Program-made: the position numbers and the translations under genes | Shown: positions 1 to 11,775 of the stretch, one piece after another | How positions within the stretch are numbered: position 1 is the stretch's first letter | How the letters are laid out: every line of letters starts with the position of its first letter | The notes under the pieces: model-generated | Databases searched by the model: none | Told to the model about the DNA's origin: nothing | What the model saw: the letters and a program-made list of their open reading frames with translations, nothing else | Source of the DNA: Amorphophallus konjac | Lineage: Eukaryota; Streptophyta; Magnoliopsida; Alismatales; Araceae | Direction: 5' to 3' | Length of the DNA stretch: 64,000 bases | Assembly (NCBI GenBank): GCA_022559845.1 | Contig: CM040123.1 | Coordinates: 316,925,933 to 316,989,932 of the forward strand

Positions 1-990
1 GTCAGCGAATGGCCAGGTGGGGGTCGTAGGACGTAGTGGGTTAGGAGGTTTTCTGGGTACTAGGCCAAAGGCTTGGCACTGATGGCATGCACGGGCATAC
101 TGGACGCAATCCGCGTACATGGTCGGCTAGTAGAAACCTTTAAGCTTGATGTTGTGCTTCATCCGATCTCCGGCCTGGTGTGCACCGCACAATCCGGAGT
201 GGACCTCCTGCATGATGGCTCGAGCCTCCGCCAGAGAGACACATCTCAGGAGAACCGACTTGTCCTTCTCGTGGATGAGCCGATACAAGGAGTCGCCAAT
301 TAACTCGTAAGAGGTTGTTCGGCGGAGTAGCTGGACTCTTTGAGCTCGGTCAGGGGGAAGCCACCCTTTCTTGAATTTGATGATAGGCGCACGCCAATCA
401 TCTTCTTCTGGAGGTGGGCTCTGGTCAAGGTCGTGGACCTCGTAAATGGTGAGACCGGTGTCGCCTTTGAGTGAGCTCGGCATCAGCCGTCGGTGCTTGA
501 CGATGATGTCGACCTCACCCTCGGGCGGGAGCTTGATGGCTGCAGCCAATTTTGCTAAAGCATCCGCCTGAGCGTTGCTGCTTCTGGGAATGTGATCTAT
601 TTCGAAGAAATAGAGCTTTTGGGTTAACCTGGTGACGGCGGTGTGGTATGGAACCAACTCTGGCTTCCGCACGTCATAGATGTCGAGGACTTGCCAGACT
701 ATCAGCTGGGAGTCCCCGTAGGCTTTAAGGCATTTAATGCCCATGTGGAGAGCCATCTGGAGCCCAATAAGTAGAGCTTCATATTCAACTTCATTGTTGG
801 TGAGGGACTTCATGAGGGCGCAAGAGTTGTACAAAACTCCGTCCTGAGGAGTCAGGAAAACAATGCTGGCACCTGCCGTGGTGGCTGGATCCTGGTTGCT
901 CCGGGTGATCCCTTGAGAAGCACCGTCGAAGTAGAGCTCCCAGCAAGGTAAGCTGGTTGTGAGAGCGCTTTGCTGTCAATAATGCAAGAC
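1..990 (-). pseudogene. Tat second RNase H and start of integrase
   Basis: This is the downstream RNase H that distinguishes Tat elements. Visible acidic residues are in YFDGASQG (about 930), NEVEYEAL (about 790), YGDSQL (about 715) and NAQADALA (about 570), fitting the RNase H D-E-D-D pattern. Downstream lies the integrase zinc-binding region, with the HSGLCGAH histidines near 190 and CHQCQ near 80. The best open stretch is 127-834. A stop in GFY*PTMY near 126 and one near 980 break the frame. Catalytic integrase residues would lie off the left edge. As a family, this enzyme would remove RNA from RNA-DNA hybrids during reverse transcription. Confidence 0.85.
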
Positions 991-1110
991 ATCTCCGCTC
1001 TGTTCAATCGGTTGTTGTGATTGAGTAGCAAGGGACTCCTCGTCCGGGAGCTCCGAGTTGAAGGGTGAATCATCTGGCACTGGATGGGCTGCCAAGAATT
1101 CAGCCATACC

Positions 1111-1580
1111 CTATCCTTTGATTGCTTTTCTGGGGACATAGGTAATGTCGTATTCCATCAGTAGGAGAGCCCACCTCCCCAATCTGCCTGAGAGGACAGG
1201 CCGTCGAAGGAGATACTTCAGAGGGTCATGCTTGGAGATAAGCTCGACCCGATGAGCCAGGAGGTAATGCCACAGCTTTTTAACTGTGAACACTAGTGCT
1301 AAGCAGACCTTCTCCATGGGGGAGTAGCGGTACTCAGTACCGATGAGCTTCCGGCTGAGGTAATAGAGGGGCTGCTCTTTACCTTCTTCATTGATCTGCG
1401 CTAACAGAGCTCCTAACGAAGCGTCCATGGCATCAATTTAAAGGATGAGGGGTTTACCCTTGACTGGTGCTCCTAGAACTGGGGGATTAAGGAGGTACTC
1501 CTTGATTTGCTCGAAAGCCGCTTGGCATTCCGAGTCCCATGTGAATGGGGCGTCTTTCTTCATCAGCTTGCTAAAAGGCG
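1111..1580 (-). pseudogene. Tat first RNase H (RT-linked)
   Basis: This is the RNase H domain that directly follows reverse transcriptase in gypsy elements. The best open stretch (1111-1428) shows SLGALLAQ, the LYYLSRKL motif and YSPMEKVCLALVF, and ends in YVPRKAIKG. An in-frame stop near 1430 separates it from the upstream part (PFTWDSECQAAFEQIKE, about 1500-1560). The catalytic aspartates are not all preserved in one open frame. Together with the second RNase H below 990 it gives the dual-RNase-H arrangement. Confidence 0.8.
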
Positions 1581-1584
1581 CGCA

Positions 1585-2463
1585 TCAACCGGAGAGGTTA
1601 GAAATAAATCTTCGAATGTAAGTCAGCCTCCCTTGGAAGGACCTGAGTTCAGTGATGTTGCTGGGTGGTGAAAGCTCCCGGATCGTTTTGATCTTGCTGG
1701 GATCCACCTCGATTCCTCGGTACCTGATGACAAAGCCGAGAAATTTTCCACTGGATACGCCGAAGGCGCACTTCATGGGGTTCATCTTGAGCCCGTATTA
1801 CCGGAGATGCTCGAAGACTTGGCGAAGGTCGCGCAAATGGTCTTCACGCATTTTGGTCTTGACGACGAGGTCGTCGACATAGAAGTCGACGGTGTTGTGC
1901 AGCATCTCGTCGAATATTTTGGTCATAGCCCTTTGGTAAGTAGCACCGGCATTCTTCAACCCGAAGAGCATGCGTTTGTAATTGAAAATCCCCTTGGGGG
2001 ATCTGAAGGCTGTGTGATTCTTATCTTTGAGGGACATCCAGATTTGATTATAACCGGACGACCCGTCCATGAAAGACAGGGCTTCATGACCGGTGGTCAT
2101 ATCGACCATCGTTTCAGTAATTTGAACTGAGAAGTCATCCTTGGGACAGGCTTTGTTGAGGTCTCGAAAGTTGACGCAGACGTGGACTTGACCATTATTT
2201 TTCTTGACTGGGACTATATTGGCGAGCTAGATCGGGTAGATGCACGGCTCGATGAAGTCGACCTCCGCCATTTTGCGGACTTTGGCCGAGACCTGGAGCT
2301 CCAGCTCATGACGCATGGGTCGCTGTGGTTGCTTGACCGGAGCGATTGAGGGAGAAATGGCCAGATCATGCTCCGCTATGGCGAGGTCTAGTCCTGGCAT
2401 CTCCTTATAGGTCCAGGCGAAGCAGTCCTTAAACTCTAGCAAGAATTGCTTGTAGCTCTGCTT
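1585..2463 (-). pseudogene. Tat reverse transcriptase, broken
   Basis: Reverse transcriptase of the Tat element, in three pieces. The piece at 2227-2442 holds the N-terminal region (KDCFAWTYKEMPGL, FIEPCIYPI). The piece at 1798-2109 holds LSFMDGSSGYNQI and the catalytic FYVDDLVVK near 1875. The piece at 1585-1785 holds KCAFGVSSGKFLGF and the thumb region. Stops near 2230 and 1797, and others, separate them. The upstream junction at 2463 is where element A inserted; the matching coding sequence resumes at 22376 on the far side of A. Such an enzyme copies genomic RNA into DNA inside virus-like particles, but this copy is not functional. Confidence 0.88.
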
Positions 2464-2468
2464 CTCTG

Positions 2469-4752
2469 TGATGCGGGACGGACACGGGGACCGACTCTAC
2501 GTGGTATGGACCTCGGACTCTAGATGCGGACACGACCAACAACACATGATAGGAGAGACACTAAGCCCGACACGGAGAGCTCCTATGGGCCATACGTCGC
2601 TAACAGAAACGCAAGCTCACTCGTCGTCCTAAGCGAGGGAAACGTGGATCGTGCGCGGTTGAAGAACCGGCAGAGTTCAAGGGTAGTCGACTCACTTCCG
2701 GACTCGGATCGAGTCGCGGGACGGGTCACTCTCACACTCACAGCGGTGACATGGACACACGGGCTAGTACCTATCACTCTCGGCAGCGGCAAAGATCATA
2801 TACTAGCTAAGCAAATGAACGCTAAGGGGTTCGGACCATTACCTCCACGCACCCGACGTGGCGAAGATAACCCCGGCCGAATTACGGACTCCCGGTTAAC
2901 AATGATTACAGCAATACACTAAGTCGACCCACTCCACCCAGGGAGGTAAAAGGTCACATGTGGGGTCCGGGAATCGCGCAAATCGGGTTGACGGGCAGCA
3001 TCTTGATGTCGCCCGGCGATGCCGAACTCCTTGTTTCGTGCTTTCCGAGTGGCGGGTTTTACGGACCCGTGGGGCCCGCGGATGGCGCTGTCCTCCGGAT
3101 CTGTGGGGGTGGGACCCACTGTGATAAGGACCCCTGGTGGCGCGCCTCCACAGACGGCGGTCGGCCGGGAACACCGATCGGGGGTCGATCGGCCCCGATT
3201 CCCAATTCTGGAACTAACTTCCCACGGATTTTGGTTGCTGTCTTCCGGCGCGCGCTCCGGCGAAGACGGCCGCTGCGATCAATCCCGACGTCGGATCGGG
3301 ACGCATGAGCTATCGTTGGAAAGCTCTCTTCAAATGCTTTAATCTAGACCCAGATAGATCTGCTGGATCGTCGGATCATAACTTTATTGAATTTACAAGT
3401 CCCTATTGTACAGTAATCGAAATCTCAGATTTGCAGGGCAATTGTCTGAGAACCACCGTTGACCGCCTAGTAAACCTCCGATTCAACTCTTTAGCGCTTC
3501 ATCAAAGTTATGGGATTTTGGAAAAGGAAGACGGGGATATTTTTTGTGGACTGATTGCAGGTGGCTGTGATTTGTTATGATTTGTTTACTGGAGGGTGGT
3601 CGGATCTGGGAACTGATGGACAGCACTGTAGCTATCTCTGAGATCGATTTTTGAAAAAATATGGGATGGCCTCACAAAAATTCAAGAAAATTTGGGGACA
3701 GTGGGGTTGATGGACAGAACTCCCAGTAAAATTGGGAGATCTAAAAAAATCATAAGTAGGTCCGAACACTTGAAACACAGGGTGGGTGGAAGTTGAAACA
3801 GCAAGCAGACAGATATAGAAATTAAGGTTGGACGAAAATAAAAAAAATATCAAATGGGATCTTTATGACCAACCAAAATTTTTGAGACGTGCTTGACAGC
3901 TCTGGAGCATCCCCTAAAATCCCCAGGTCGATCTGAGATCGTGGCTGACACAGGGAATTCGTGGAAGCTGCTGTGGTCGGATGAAGGCAGAACTCCGGCG
4001 ATCTCGGCGGTGATGCGATGGCGGCTCGTGACGGCGGCGGCGGCGACCGGAACTGATAGGGTGGAGTCACACCACCAAGAAGCAACCTTCACAGCTGCAA
4101 GGGGGAGAGGGAGAGAGGAAGGGGGTGGCCTAGGCCATGCTCCAATAATTTTCAAGTTCAAAATGGCATTAATTCTATCAAAATGGAAAATACAAGCTTA
4201 TATAGGTTACATCTCAAATCCATCCTCCACCGTTGGATCTAAGGAAGGGAAATGGAGGGCCTGGATTGAGTGTGACCAACACACAAAATTTACAATAAAA
4301 AAATAAGGGGAGGGGCGCACCATTGACTAGGGGGGGAACAAGCTTGACATGGTAGGTGGGGTGGGTGGCCAAAATGTGGACTTTCCAAGCCACTTGTCCC
4401 CCACTTGGCCCACCCTTCTAGAAGCCTCCATGTGGAAGGTTGACTGACCCCACACGGGACCCTAGGCTGAGGTGGTTCAATGGGATGGGGCTTGGGGGGC
4501 CCGTGGGGCCCACGGGGTCCAAATTACACATAAGCCCCTCTTACAATCAAAATAGCAAACCGAATTCAATGAAATAAACACAAATTACACACACATGAAG
4601 TCTAACTAAATATGATAAATGGTGAGGCTCAAGGCGGAGTCTCCAGGCTGTCTCCGAGCCAGATGGATGCTGAGGTGGCTCGAGTCATGCTCCGTGTGCG
4701 GTACCGGTGGCTCGGCGTGTCGCGCCGCTCAACTGCTCAGGTGTCCGCACCA
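2469..4752 (-). repeat. Element A 3' LTR
   Basis: LTR of 2284 bp. In plus-strand order it starts TGATGCGGGACGG and ends GTGTCCGCACCA; in sense orientation it reads TGGTGCGG to CCGCATCA. Its partner is 20094-22375. A TATA-like TATATAAG lies on the minus strand at about 4199-4206. The conserved stem-loop pair shared with other LTRs in the window is at 2839-2950. The polypurine tract abuts it at 4753-4768. Confidence 0.95.
2839..2950 (-). other. Conserved LTR stem-loop pair (element A)
   Basis: On the plus strand an outer inverted repeat TTACCTCC ... GGAGGTAA encloses two small hairpins: CCACG-cacccga-CGTGG and CTCC-acccag-GGAG. The same layout occurs at 20464-20576 (other A LTR), 45690-45813 (E), 56972-57082 (G), 63123-63240 (K) and, on the plus strand, in element C. 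The stems are kept while the loops vary. On position it may be part of the R/polyadenylation region, but the role is inferred. Confidence 0.6.
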
Positions 4753-5384
4753 ATTTTCCCCGGGTGGGAGAAACTCGACCCTGTCGAGTAAGGGTCTGCA
4801 TCGCTCCTGTATCGCTCCAGAAGGTTCGGATCGATCTGCTACAACTCGCCATGTGTGATCCACGTGTCCTCGGTAGCGGGCCGTCCTCTCCACCGCACTA
4901 GGTAGCGCGGGTAGGATCCACTCCTGGTAACTGTCACCTGCTCATCCAGTATATGATCTATATGCTCACGCTCCCGTAACAACGGGGCTGGAGGTGGACA
5001 CTCAGGTGTGGGATCACTCTCAAGGGGAGGAGATGGCTCGAAAGGCTCACTAGGGATCACCGCTGGGTCCCTATATGCAACTAGATCTGATACATTAAAA
5101 GTAGAGCTAATACCATATTCCTCGGGCAAGTCCACGACGTACGCATTGGATCCAACGCGTTTCAACACTCTAAATGGACCGGCTCCGCGAGCTTGCAACT
5201 TCTTAACGGTTCCAGAGGGAAACCGTTCAGGTCTTACCCTGATCATGACATATTCGCCCTCTTGGAACTCTCGGTGGTGTCGGTGGGCATCGGCTAACTC
5301 CTTGTAACGTGCATTGCTGGCCTCAATGTGACGATGGATGTCGTCATGCAAACTCCTAACATGCCTAGCAAATGACTCGGCCGA
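4753..5384 (-). pseudogene. Element A integrase C-terminus and chromodomain
   Basis: The C-terminal end of the element A polyprotein. The open stretch 4839-5351 contains the integrase SH3-like module with the GPFRVLKRVGSNAY (GPY/F) motif near 5150-5190. It is followed by a chromodomain, ILDEQVTVTRSG ... YLVRWRGRPATEDTW, at about 4845-4965. Chromodomains of chromoviruses direct integration to particular chromatin. An in-frame TAG near 5385 cuts it from the integrase core, and a stop at about 4839 removes the normal tail that in relatives runs into the 3' LTR. Confidence 0.9.
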
Positions 5385-6632
5385 CTATGACACTCTAGCA
5401 TGGATAGGCATGGGGACAAGGTCAACGGGTTTCCTAGGCCTACGACCTATGACAATCTCAAATGGACTCATGCCGGTAGACCTATTCACCAAATCATTAT
5501 ATGCAAACTCGGCCATGGGTAGAATGAGATCCCAATCCCCAATGCGGTCCCTAACAAGACACCTTAAAAGGTCTCCCAGACTCCTATTGACCACCTCGGT
5601 CTGACCATCTGTCTGTGGATGATATGCAGTGGAAAACTTGAGGTGAGTACCCATCATATGCCATAGTGTCTTCCAAAAGTAGGATGTGAATCTAACATCA
5701 CGGTCAGATACTATAGTGCGAGGCAACCCGAACTTGCACACCACATGCGTAAGGAAAAGGCGGGCTACCCTCGAAGCATCCAAAGTCTTCGAGCAAGGAA
5801 TAAAGAGGGCCATCTTCGAGAAATGGTCAACCACCACATAGACCGAATCATGCTTCCTGGGGGTACGTGGCAATCCCAAAATAAAGTCCATACTAACATC
5901 CTGCCACGGGGCATCAGGCACGGCTAGAGGCGTATAAAGGCCCGAGCTTTGCTTCTTTATCTTGGCCGTAGCACATGTACGGCTCTGAGCCACGATGTTA
6001 GCAACATCGCGCTTCAAGCTCGGCCAATAAAATCGATGCTCCACTGCCTCAATAGTCTTGTTCCGACCAAAGTGGCCGGCTAGACCTCCCGCATGTAGTT
6101 CCCACACTAAGAAATCTTGAACCGAAGTTCGGGGAACACATAGCCTGCTACCTCGAAAGAGGTAACCCTCCTGAAGCACATACACATCAAGGTCTCTCGA
6201 GGGTCTGGCCTGGAGAGTGGTAAAAATCTGACCGAAGTCAGGACAATCAACATAGGCCTCCTTCATCTTCTCTAACCCTATGACCTCGGCACTCATGGTG
6301 GTAAGCAAACATGCTCGCCGACTCAAGGCATCAGCCACCTTGTTCTCCACTCCAGCCTTATGTTTAAGCACAAAGGTGAACTGCTGGAGATACTCGACCC
6401 AACGACTGTGACGCGAGTTAAGCTTCTTTTGGGAATGGAGGTACCTCAATGCCTCGTGATCGGAGTATAGGACAAACTCCTGATGTAAAAGATAGTGCCT
6501 CCAATGCCTAAGAGCATGAACAACTGCGTAGAATTCTTTATCATATGTGGAATATCGCAGTTTCGCGTCATTCAGCTTCTCACTGAAATATGCGATCGGG
6601 TGGGACTCCTGACGCATCACAAGAGACCTCAA
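5385..6632 (-). pseudogene. Element A RNase H and integrase core
   Basis: This frame of about 415 codons begins inside RNase H (YSTYDKEFYAVVHAL, YSDHEALRYL, VADALSRR). It continues into integrase: the zinc-binding region (HAGGLAGHFG near 6080; SRTCATAK near 5965), then the catalytic triad D (VSMDFILGLP), D (SDRDVRF) and E (GQTEVVNRS) between about 5900 and 5590. All three DDE acids are present. The zinc-binding CxxC is damaged: serine replaces the first cysteine. The upstream RT frame overlaps this one in a different phase (6580-6632), so a frameshift lies there. It ends at a TAG before the chromodomain. Confidence 0.9.
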
Positions 6633-9376
6633 ACACCTTCGAGAAATCAGGCAATCGAAGGATAGGTGTCTGGGTCATGCGCTCCTTGATGTCCTTGAAG
6701 GCGGCAGATACGGCCTTCGTCCATATAAATGTGCCCTTTCGGATACAATCCATGATCGGGGCGGTGACGGAGCTAAATCCACGGATGAAGCGACGATAGA
6801 ACGTCGCAAGACCATGAAAGCTGTGGACATCATGAACGGTACGGGGTTCCGGCCACTCAACAATGGCCCGGACCTTCTCCGGATCGGCGGAGACCCCCGT
6901 ACTAGACACAATGAAACCCAAGAAGGTAAGCTGAGGTGTCATGAAGGCACACTTCTGTGGGTTCGCAAACAGCTGCTCTCGCCGAAGAAGTAGAGAGACC
7001 TGCCGAGGGTGGTCTAAGTGGTCCCATGTGGTGCGGCTATAGATAAGGATATCATCAAAATACACCACTACAAAGACTCCAATGAAAGGTCGAAGGACCT
7101 GAGTCATGAGTCGCATGAAAGTGCTAGGGGCATTGGTCAACCCAAAAGACATGACCAACCACTCATATAGACCGTCTTTGGTCTTAAATGCGGTCTTCCA
7201 CTCATCACCTGGCCTAATCCTCACATGATGGTAGCCACTCTTAAGATCGATCTTCAAAAAGATAGTGGCACCTGCCATCATGTCCAGCATGTCATCGAGG
7301 CGGGGAATAGGGAACCTGTACTTCACGATGATTTTGTTGATGGCACGACTATCAATGCACATTCTCCACGTGCCATCCTTCTTTGGGGTGAGTAATGCGG
7401 GTACAGCACATGGACTCATGCTGTCCCGAACAGACCCTCTCTGCACTAACTCATCGACCTGCCGTTTAAGCTCGGCATGCTCCGTGGGACTCATGCGATA
7501 ATGAGGAAGGTTGGGCAAAGAAGAGCCCGGAACAAGGTCGATAGCATGCTGAATATCCCGCATAGGTGGGAGTCCCTCGGGAAGCTCATCGGGAAAGACA
7601 TCAGCATACTTCTGCAGAATGGGAACAATCTCGGGTGTGAGCTCACCCTCGGAGTCCCGCTCCACCTCTCGGACCGTAATGGCAAACACCGGACAGCCCT
7701 GACTAAGCTCCTGCTCCATCTTCCGGGAGCTAATCATCATCAATCTCCTCGTCGAGGGCTCTCCTGGGCCAGTGGTAATGGTCATAGCCCGAGCTGGGGA
7801 TGGGGTACTAGGCCCGGGAACGGAAGGCTTCGGAGTACTAGGGCCAGTAGGACCCCTGACTGATGGGCTCCTGGGCCGAACGTGTTGGAGGGTGACCCGC
7901 TGGCCAACGTGGTCAAAGGTACAGGTGTTCGACCGGCCATGGAGCGTGGCATCCCGGTCGAATAACCACGGCCTACCAAGAATGATACTGCCCACTTCCA
8001 TGGGGAGAACATCACACCAGATCTCGTCATGGTAGGAGTGGAGCTGCAGCGGGACCAAGCACCGCAGCCTGACCGAAATGGAAGTGGTATCCACCCATGA
8101 TACCTGATAAGGGCAAGGGTGGTCTATGGGTGTGAGACCAAGACGAGTGACAGCGTTCGTGGAGATTGCATTGATACAACTCCCGCTATCGATGACCACC
8201 TTGTAAATTTGCTTTCCCAGCCTACAGAATACATGAAGGATAGTAGTCCGTCGCCAATCATCACTGACCTGTGGCTGGGTGAGGATACATCTGACGACCC
8301 CCACGTGGGTATCGTCCGAATGCTGGGCATCCTGGGCTTCACCTCCCATCTCATAGTACTCGTCAGCTAGCTCTTCATCGGCCTCATAGCTGACTAACTC
8401 GAGACCCGTAGGGGTGGTATCCTCGGCCTGTGTGTCCCCAATGTGAAGAGATGGGTGGGTGGGACACTGGTTGGCGAAATGGCCAAACCCATTACAGTGA
8501 TAACACTGCTGCCGTGATCCACTAGGCTCCCCAATCATAGGTCCTTTACCTTTATCCTCCCGATGGATAGGAGGCATAGGCAACAAAGGACGTGCAGGAG
8601 GTACGGGTGCCGGTGGACGGGCTATGGGTGGGGCTGTAAGATGCTGGGGACGAGGAAGGTCCCTCGGGGGTGGAGGACAAGGCCTAGGAGCAAACGGCTC
8701 GGGACGAGTGGGCTCCTGAGGTCGAGCCATGGGGGCCCTTGGATACGTGCCAGATGAGCCACGGGGCCCGACACTACGAAGGGGAAAAGAGCCCAACCAT
8801 TGGGGTGACTCGAACTCGGCCTCAAATTGCTCCAAATCGAGAGCTATCTGATATGCTTGCTCCCAAGTGGTTGCATTGCGGCGAAAGAGTTCATATTGAT
8901 AATTGGGCCGCAAACCTCTTCGAAAGCGGGATATAGTCATAGTGCTCTCTTCCGTGACCCCACACCGTAAGTAATACTCATCAAACTCGGCGGTGTACTC
9001 GGTCACGGATCGGTTCCCTTGGGAGATGTTTTGCCACTTGTCTATGAGACGTTGGCGATATGAGGCGGGAAGGTACTTCTCCCTCAACTTGGTTTTCATA
9101 TCATCCCAAGTACCGATCTGGGGTTGACGTCACTGGTTGAGCAGGCTCTCCACATTGATCCAATAAGTTTGAGCCTGCCCTTGTAGCTTCATCTTCGCGT
9201 ATCGGACTCTTCGGTGGTCCGTCATCTCAAACCACTCGAAGTACCGGTCCATGCCGGCCTCCCAATCTAAATACACCCGAGGGTCCAAGGACCCGCTAAA
9301 AGTGGGAGGACGATTCCGTCGTTGATGATGGCGACCGTTACCCCCTTGATCATTATCAGATGCATAATCATCCACC
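6580..9376 (-). pseudogene. Element A Gag C-terminal part, protease and reverse transcriptase
   Basis: Gag from the B insertion point (9376) runs to an in-frame TGA near 9130, and is then open from 9099 to 6580 (839 codons). In order: Gag helical region (FDEYYLRCGVTEE), a proline-rich stretch, one CCHC zinc knuckle CYHCNGFGHFANQC (about 8465-8506), protease with VVIDSGSCINAIS (about 8160-8200), and reverse transcriptase with VDELVQRGSVRDS, FLKIDLKSGYHH and the catalytic VVYFDDILIYSR (about 7037-7072). A frameshift near 6600 separates it from RNase H. The 5' part of gag is at 19399-19801, beyond insertion B. Confidence 0.92.
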
Positions 9377-11775
9377 TGATGTGAAACGACAACGGGGTAT
9401 GCAGCAAGCAAACAGAAACTTAGGACCTATTCCGCAATCACAACCACATAGCAATTTAGTTGGCAGATCGGGCCAATTCGCCGTCGCACACACACGAGCC
9501 CGGGGTGACTAAATGATGCTAAGGGGAGGTGATGGATCAAGACCCTTGCTGGTAGAGTGCCAGCAAGGCTAGGGTTGCCCTCCCAAAGGTACGAAGCCCA
9601 CAATTAAGGGGCTGGCCGGGTGCCACTTGGAGCACTAGGTCCCTCTCTCACACACTCCACGGTGACCGCTCGTAAGTGGAGCACGTGGGGTCGGACACTC
9701 TCTCGCTTGCTCAACGGAGCGGATTCTACGGATATTAAATGAACAAGCACCAGAAGGAAATGGAGCAAAGGTCAGAGCTCACCTGGTTGGTTTGAAGAAA
9801 CCAACCCCGTTCGGAGACGAGGGCGAGCGGGGAAGTGTGGGTTCCCGGCACACTGCGCCGGTGTAGCTTGATCTCTGTTTAATAATAACATTCACTACGC
9901 CTCACGCAGGAGGGTGGACTTGGGGTGGGGATGATTTGTATTACATGCAAACACTACCTCCACGCAGGGAGGGGCGGTGAGCTGGCCAGGCGGGGAGGGG
10001 AGATTCGCCGGAAACGCGAAAGGTGAAGCCGTGGCCGAATCTGCCTGCTCTCTGCGATAGCTGACTGACAGTTGGTGTCGAGGCCGTAGATCCCGTTCTG
10101 GAATTCTTCTGATGGCGAGACCAGTGGCGAACACTTCGTATCTGGAACCTGGATGCCTCTGAATATTTCTGAATTCTTCTGATGAAGTTACGGGTCCGGG
10201 ACGAGGTTCGATCAGGGAGATAAAATCTGGGCGCGGCAGCTTCCTATTTCTGACAGCAGTTTTCAGAGACTGCCCCGACCGCTCCCGTACTCTGAATCAT
10301 GAACCGCCAGAGGCGTTGGAATCGTGGACGAGTCCTCTTCGTAGAAAAACTGACGGGGAAGTCGTCTGATGTCGGAGAGGGTTGGGGGACTCAGAATGGT
10401 GGAGGCAGGTCATTGCAGGCTATGGGTGGCAGACCCGTGCAGCCGAGGGAGAAAAAAGGTAACTTTGGTCTCCGGATGCCAATCGATGTTCTGCTTCCTG
10501 ATTATGAAAGCAGACTGGACGAGGAAGAACTTTTTAGAAGAGCTCTTTGCCTGATTCTTCCGCGGTTCGTCGTGGTACAGCTTCTCCTCTGGTTCAGGTA
10601 CTCTGCAGGGGGAGCTTTGCGCAGTCGGGGGAGATCGGACCTCCCGGGTAGCATGGATCTCGGATGGGGATGAGACCACCGCCGATGCGAAGCTGACTGG
10701 TAGATCTTTCCGTCGATGTAGGCCACGCCTTCAAATGATGTCGAAGGACACCGGAACAGCTTCTGCAAGTTGCCTTCTCTCTGCTGCCTGCGAACCAGAA
10801 CTGGTTCTGCTAGTATTGGAAGGGGTGGATGGAGGAGATGGTGGTAGAGGGGCAAGGGGAAGAAGATGGATGGCTATGGGAGAGTAATGGACGTGGGAAG
10901 GGGAGTGCCATGGAGGGGAAGGGCAAAGAGGAGCAGTGGAGGGGGAAGAAGGGCGCAGCTAGTGGGGGTGGGGAGTGGGTGGTGGGGAGAGGGAGTTCCC
11001 CCTTGGAGGTGGAGTGGAGGGGGCGCAAATGGGCTTGGGGAAGTGGGGAGGCTTCTTCTTGATTTGGGTGGAGGGTTAATGGGTGGTGTTAATGGTGGCC
11101 TAGGGAGGTGGAGGGGTTGTCTTGGGGAGGGGAAATGTTACTTGGGAGAGGGGATTCTCTCTTGGGAAAGTGAAGGGTTGTATGGGGAAGGGGAAGGGTT
11201 GTATGGGGAAGGGGAAGGGAGTTATGATGATTAATGGCCTTGGGGAGGTGAAGGGGTGGGGTGGGGTGATGTGGTAAGGAGAAGAGAGAGAGAAGGGGGC
11301 GAAATTTGGAGAGAGAGGGGGAGGAGAGAGAGAGGGGGCCGCCCCCTTTAGAGAGAGAGAGAGAGAGCTAGAGAGAGAGAGTAAGAGGGAGAGAGAGGTG
11401 CACTAATGCTCAAGATTCATTCAAACTTTCATTACTGAACTCAAGTGGAGTTGGGGTCCTATTTATAGGAATCCCAACATTTACAAAAAGTCCCTGGAGA
11501 AAGTGCTAAAAGCAAATAAGCAAGGGGGTGGGGAAGGAAGAGGGCGCCCATGGGCCATGCCCATTTAATTGGGCCCATATGACCCCCTAGCCTAACAAAC
11601 ATAGGTAAATAGCATGATGACCTAGGGACATGACTCAAAACAAAGGGGAATTTACATCAAAATGACTCAAGAAAGATATAAAAATACATAGCTGAACTTA
11701 GGAAATCAAGCTGAACATAATGGCAATCATCCGGACCCGTGGAGAAGTGGGAAGTGGTAAGCGATGTCCCCATCA
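9377..11775 (-). repeat. Element B 3' LTR
   Basis: LTR of about 2.40 kb. It starts TGATGTGAAACGAC on the plus strand and ends CCCCATCA. Its partner is 17028-19398. A minus-strand TATA (CTATAAATAG) is at about 11460-11469. A GA-rich microsatellite occupies about 11275-11400; part of the length difference between the two LTRs lies there. The stem-loop pair lies at about 9897-9976. Large open stretches inside (for example 10866-11234) are low-complexity purine-rich DNA, not genes. Confidence 0.94.
11275..11400. repeat. GA-rich microsatellite in LTR B
   Basis: Runs of (GA)n with interspersed G tracts, repeated in shorter form at about 18920-19020 in the partner LTR. The two copies differ in repeat number, as expected from slippage after insertion. 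Confidence 0.9.

Noticed and set aside
10829..11234. Glycine/glutamate-rich frames on the plus strand, also at 18413-18877
   Set aside because: They are purine-rich low-complexity sequence inside both B LTRs and antisense to the element.
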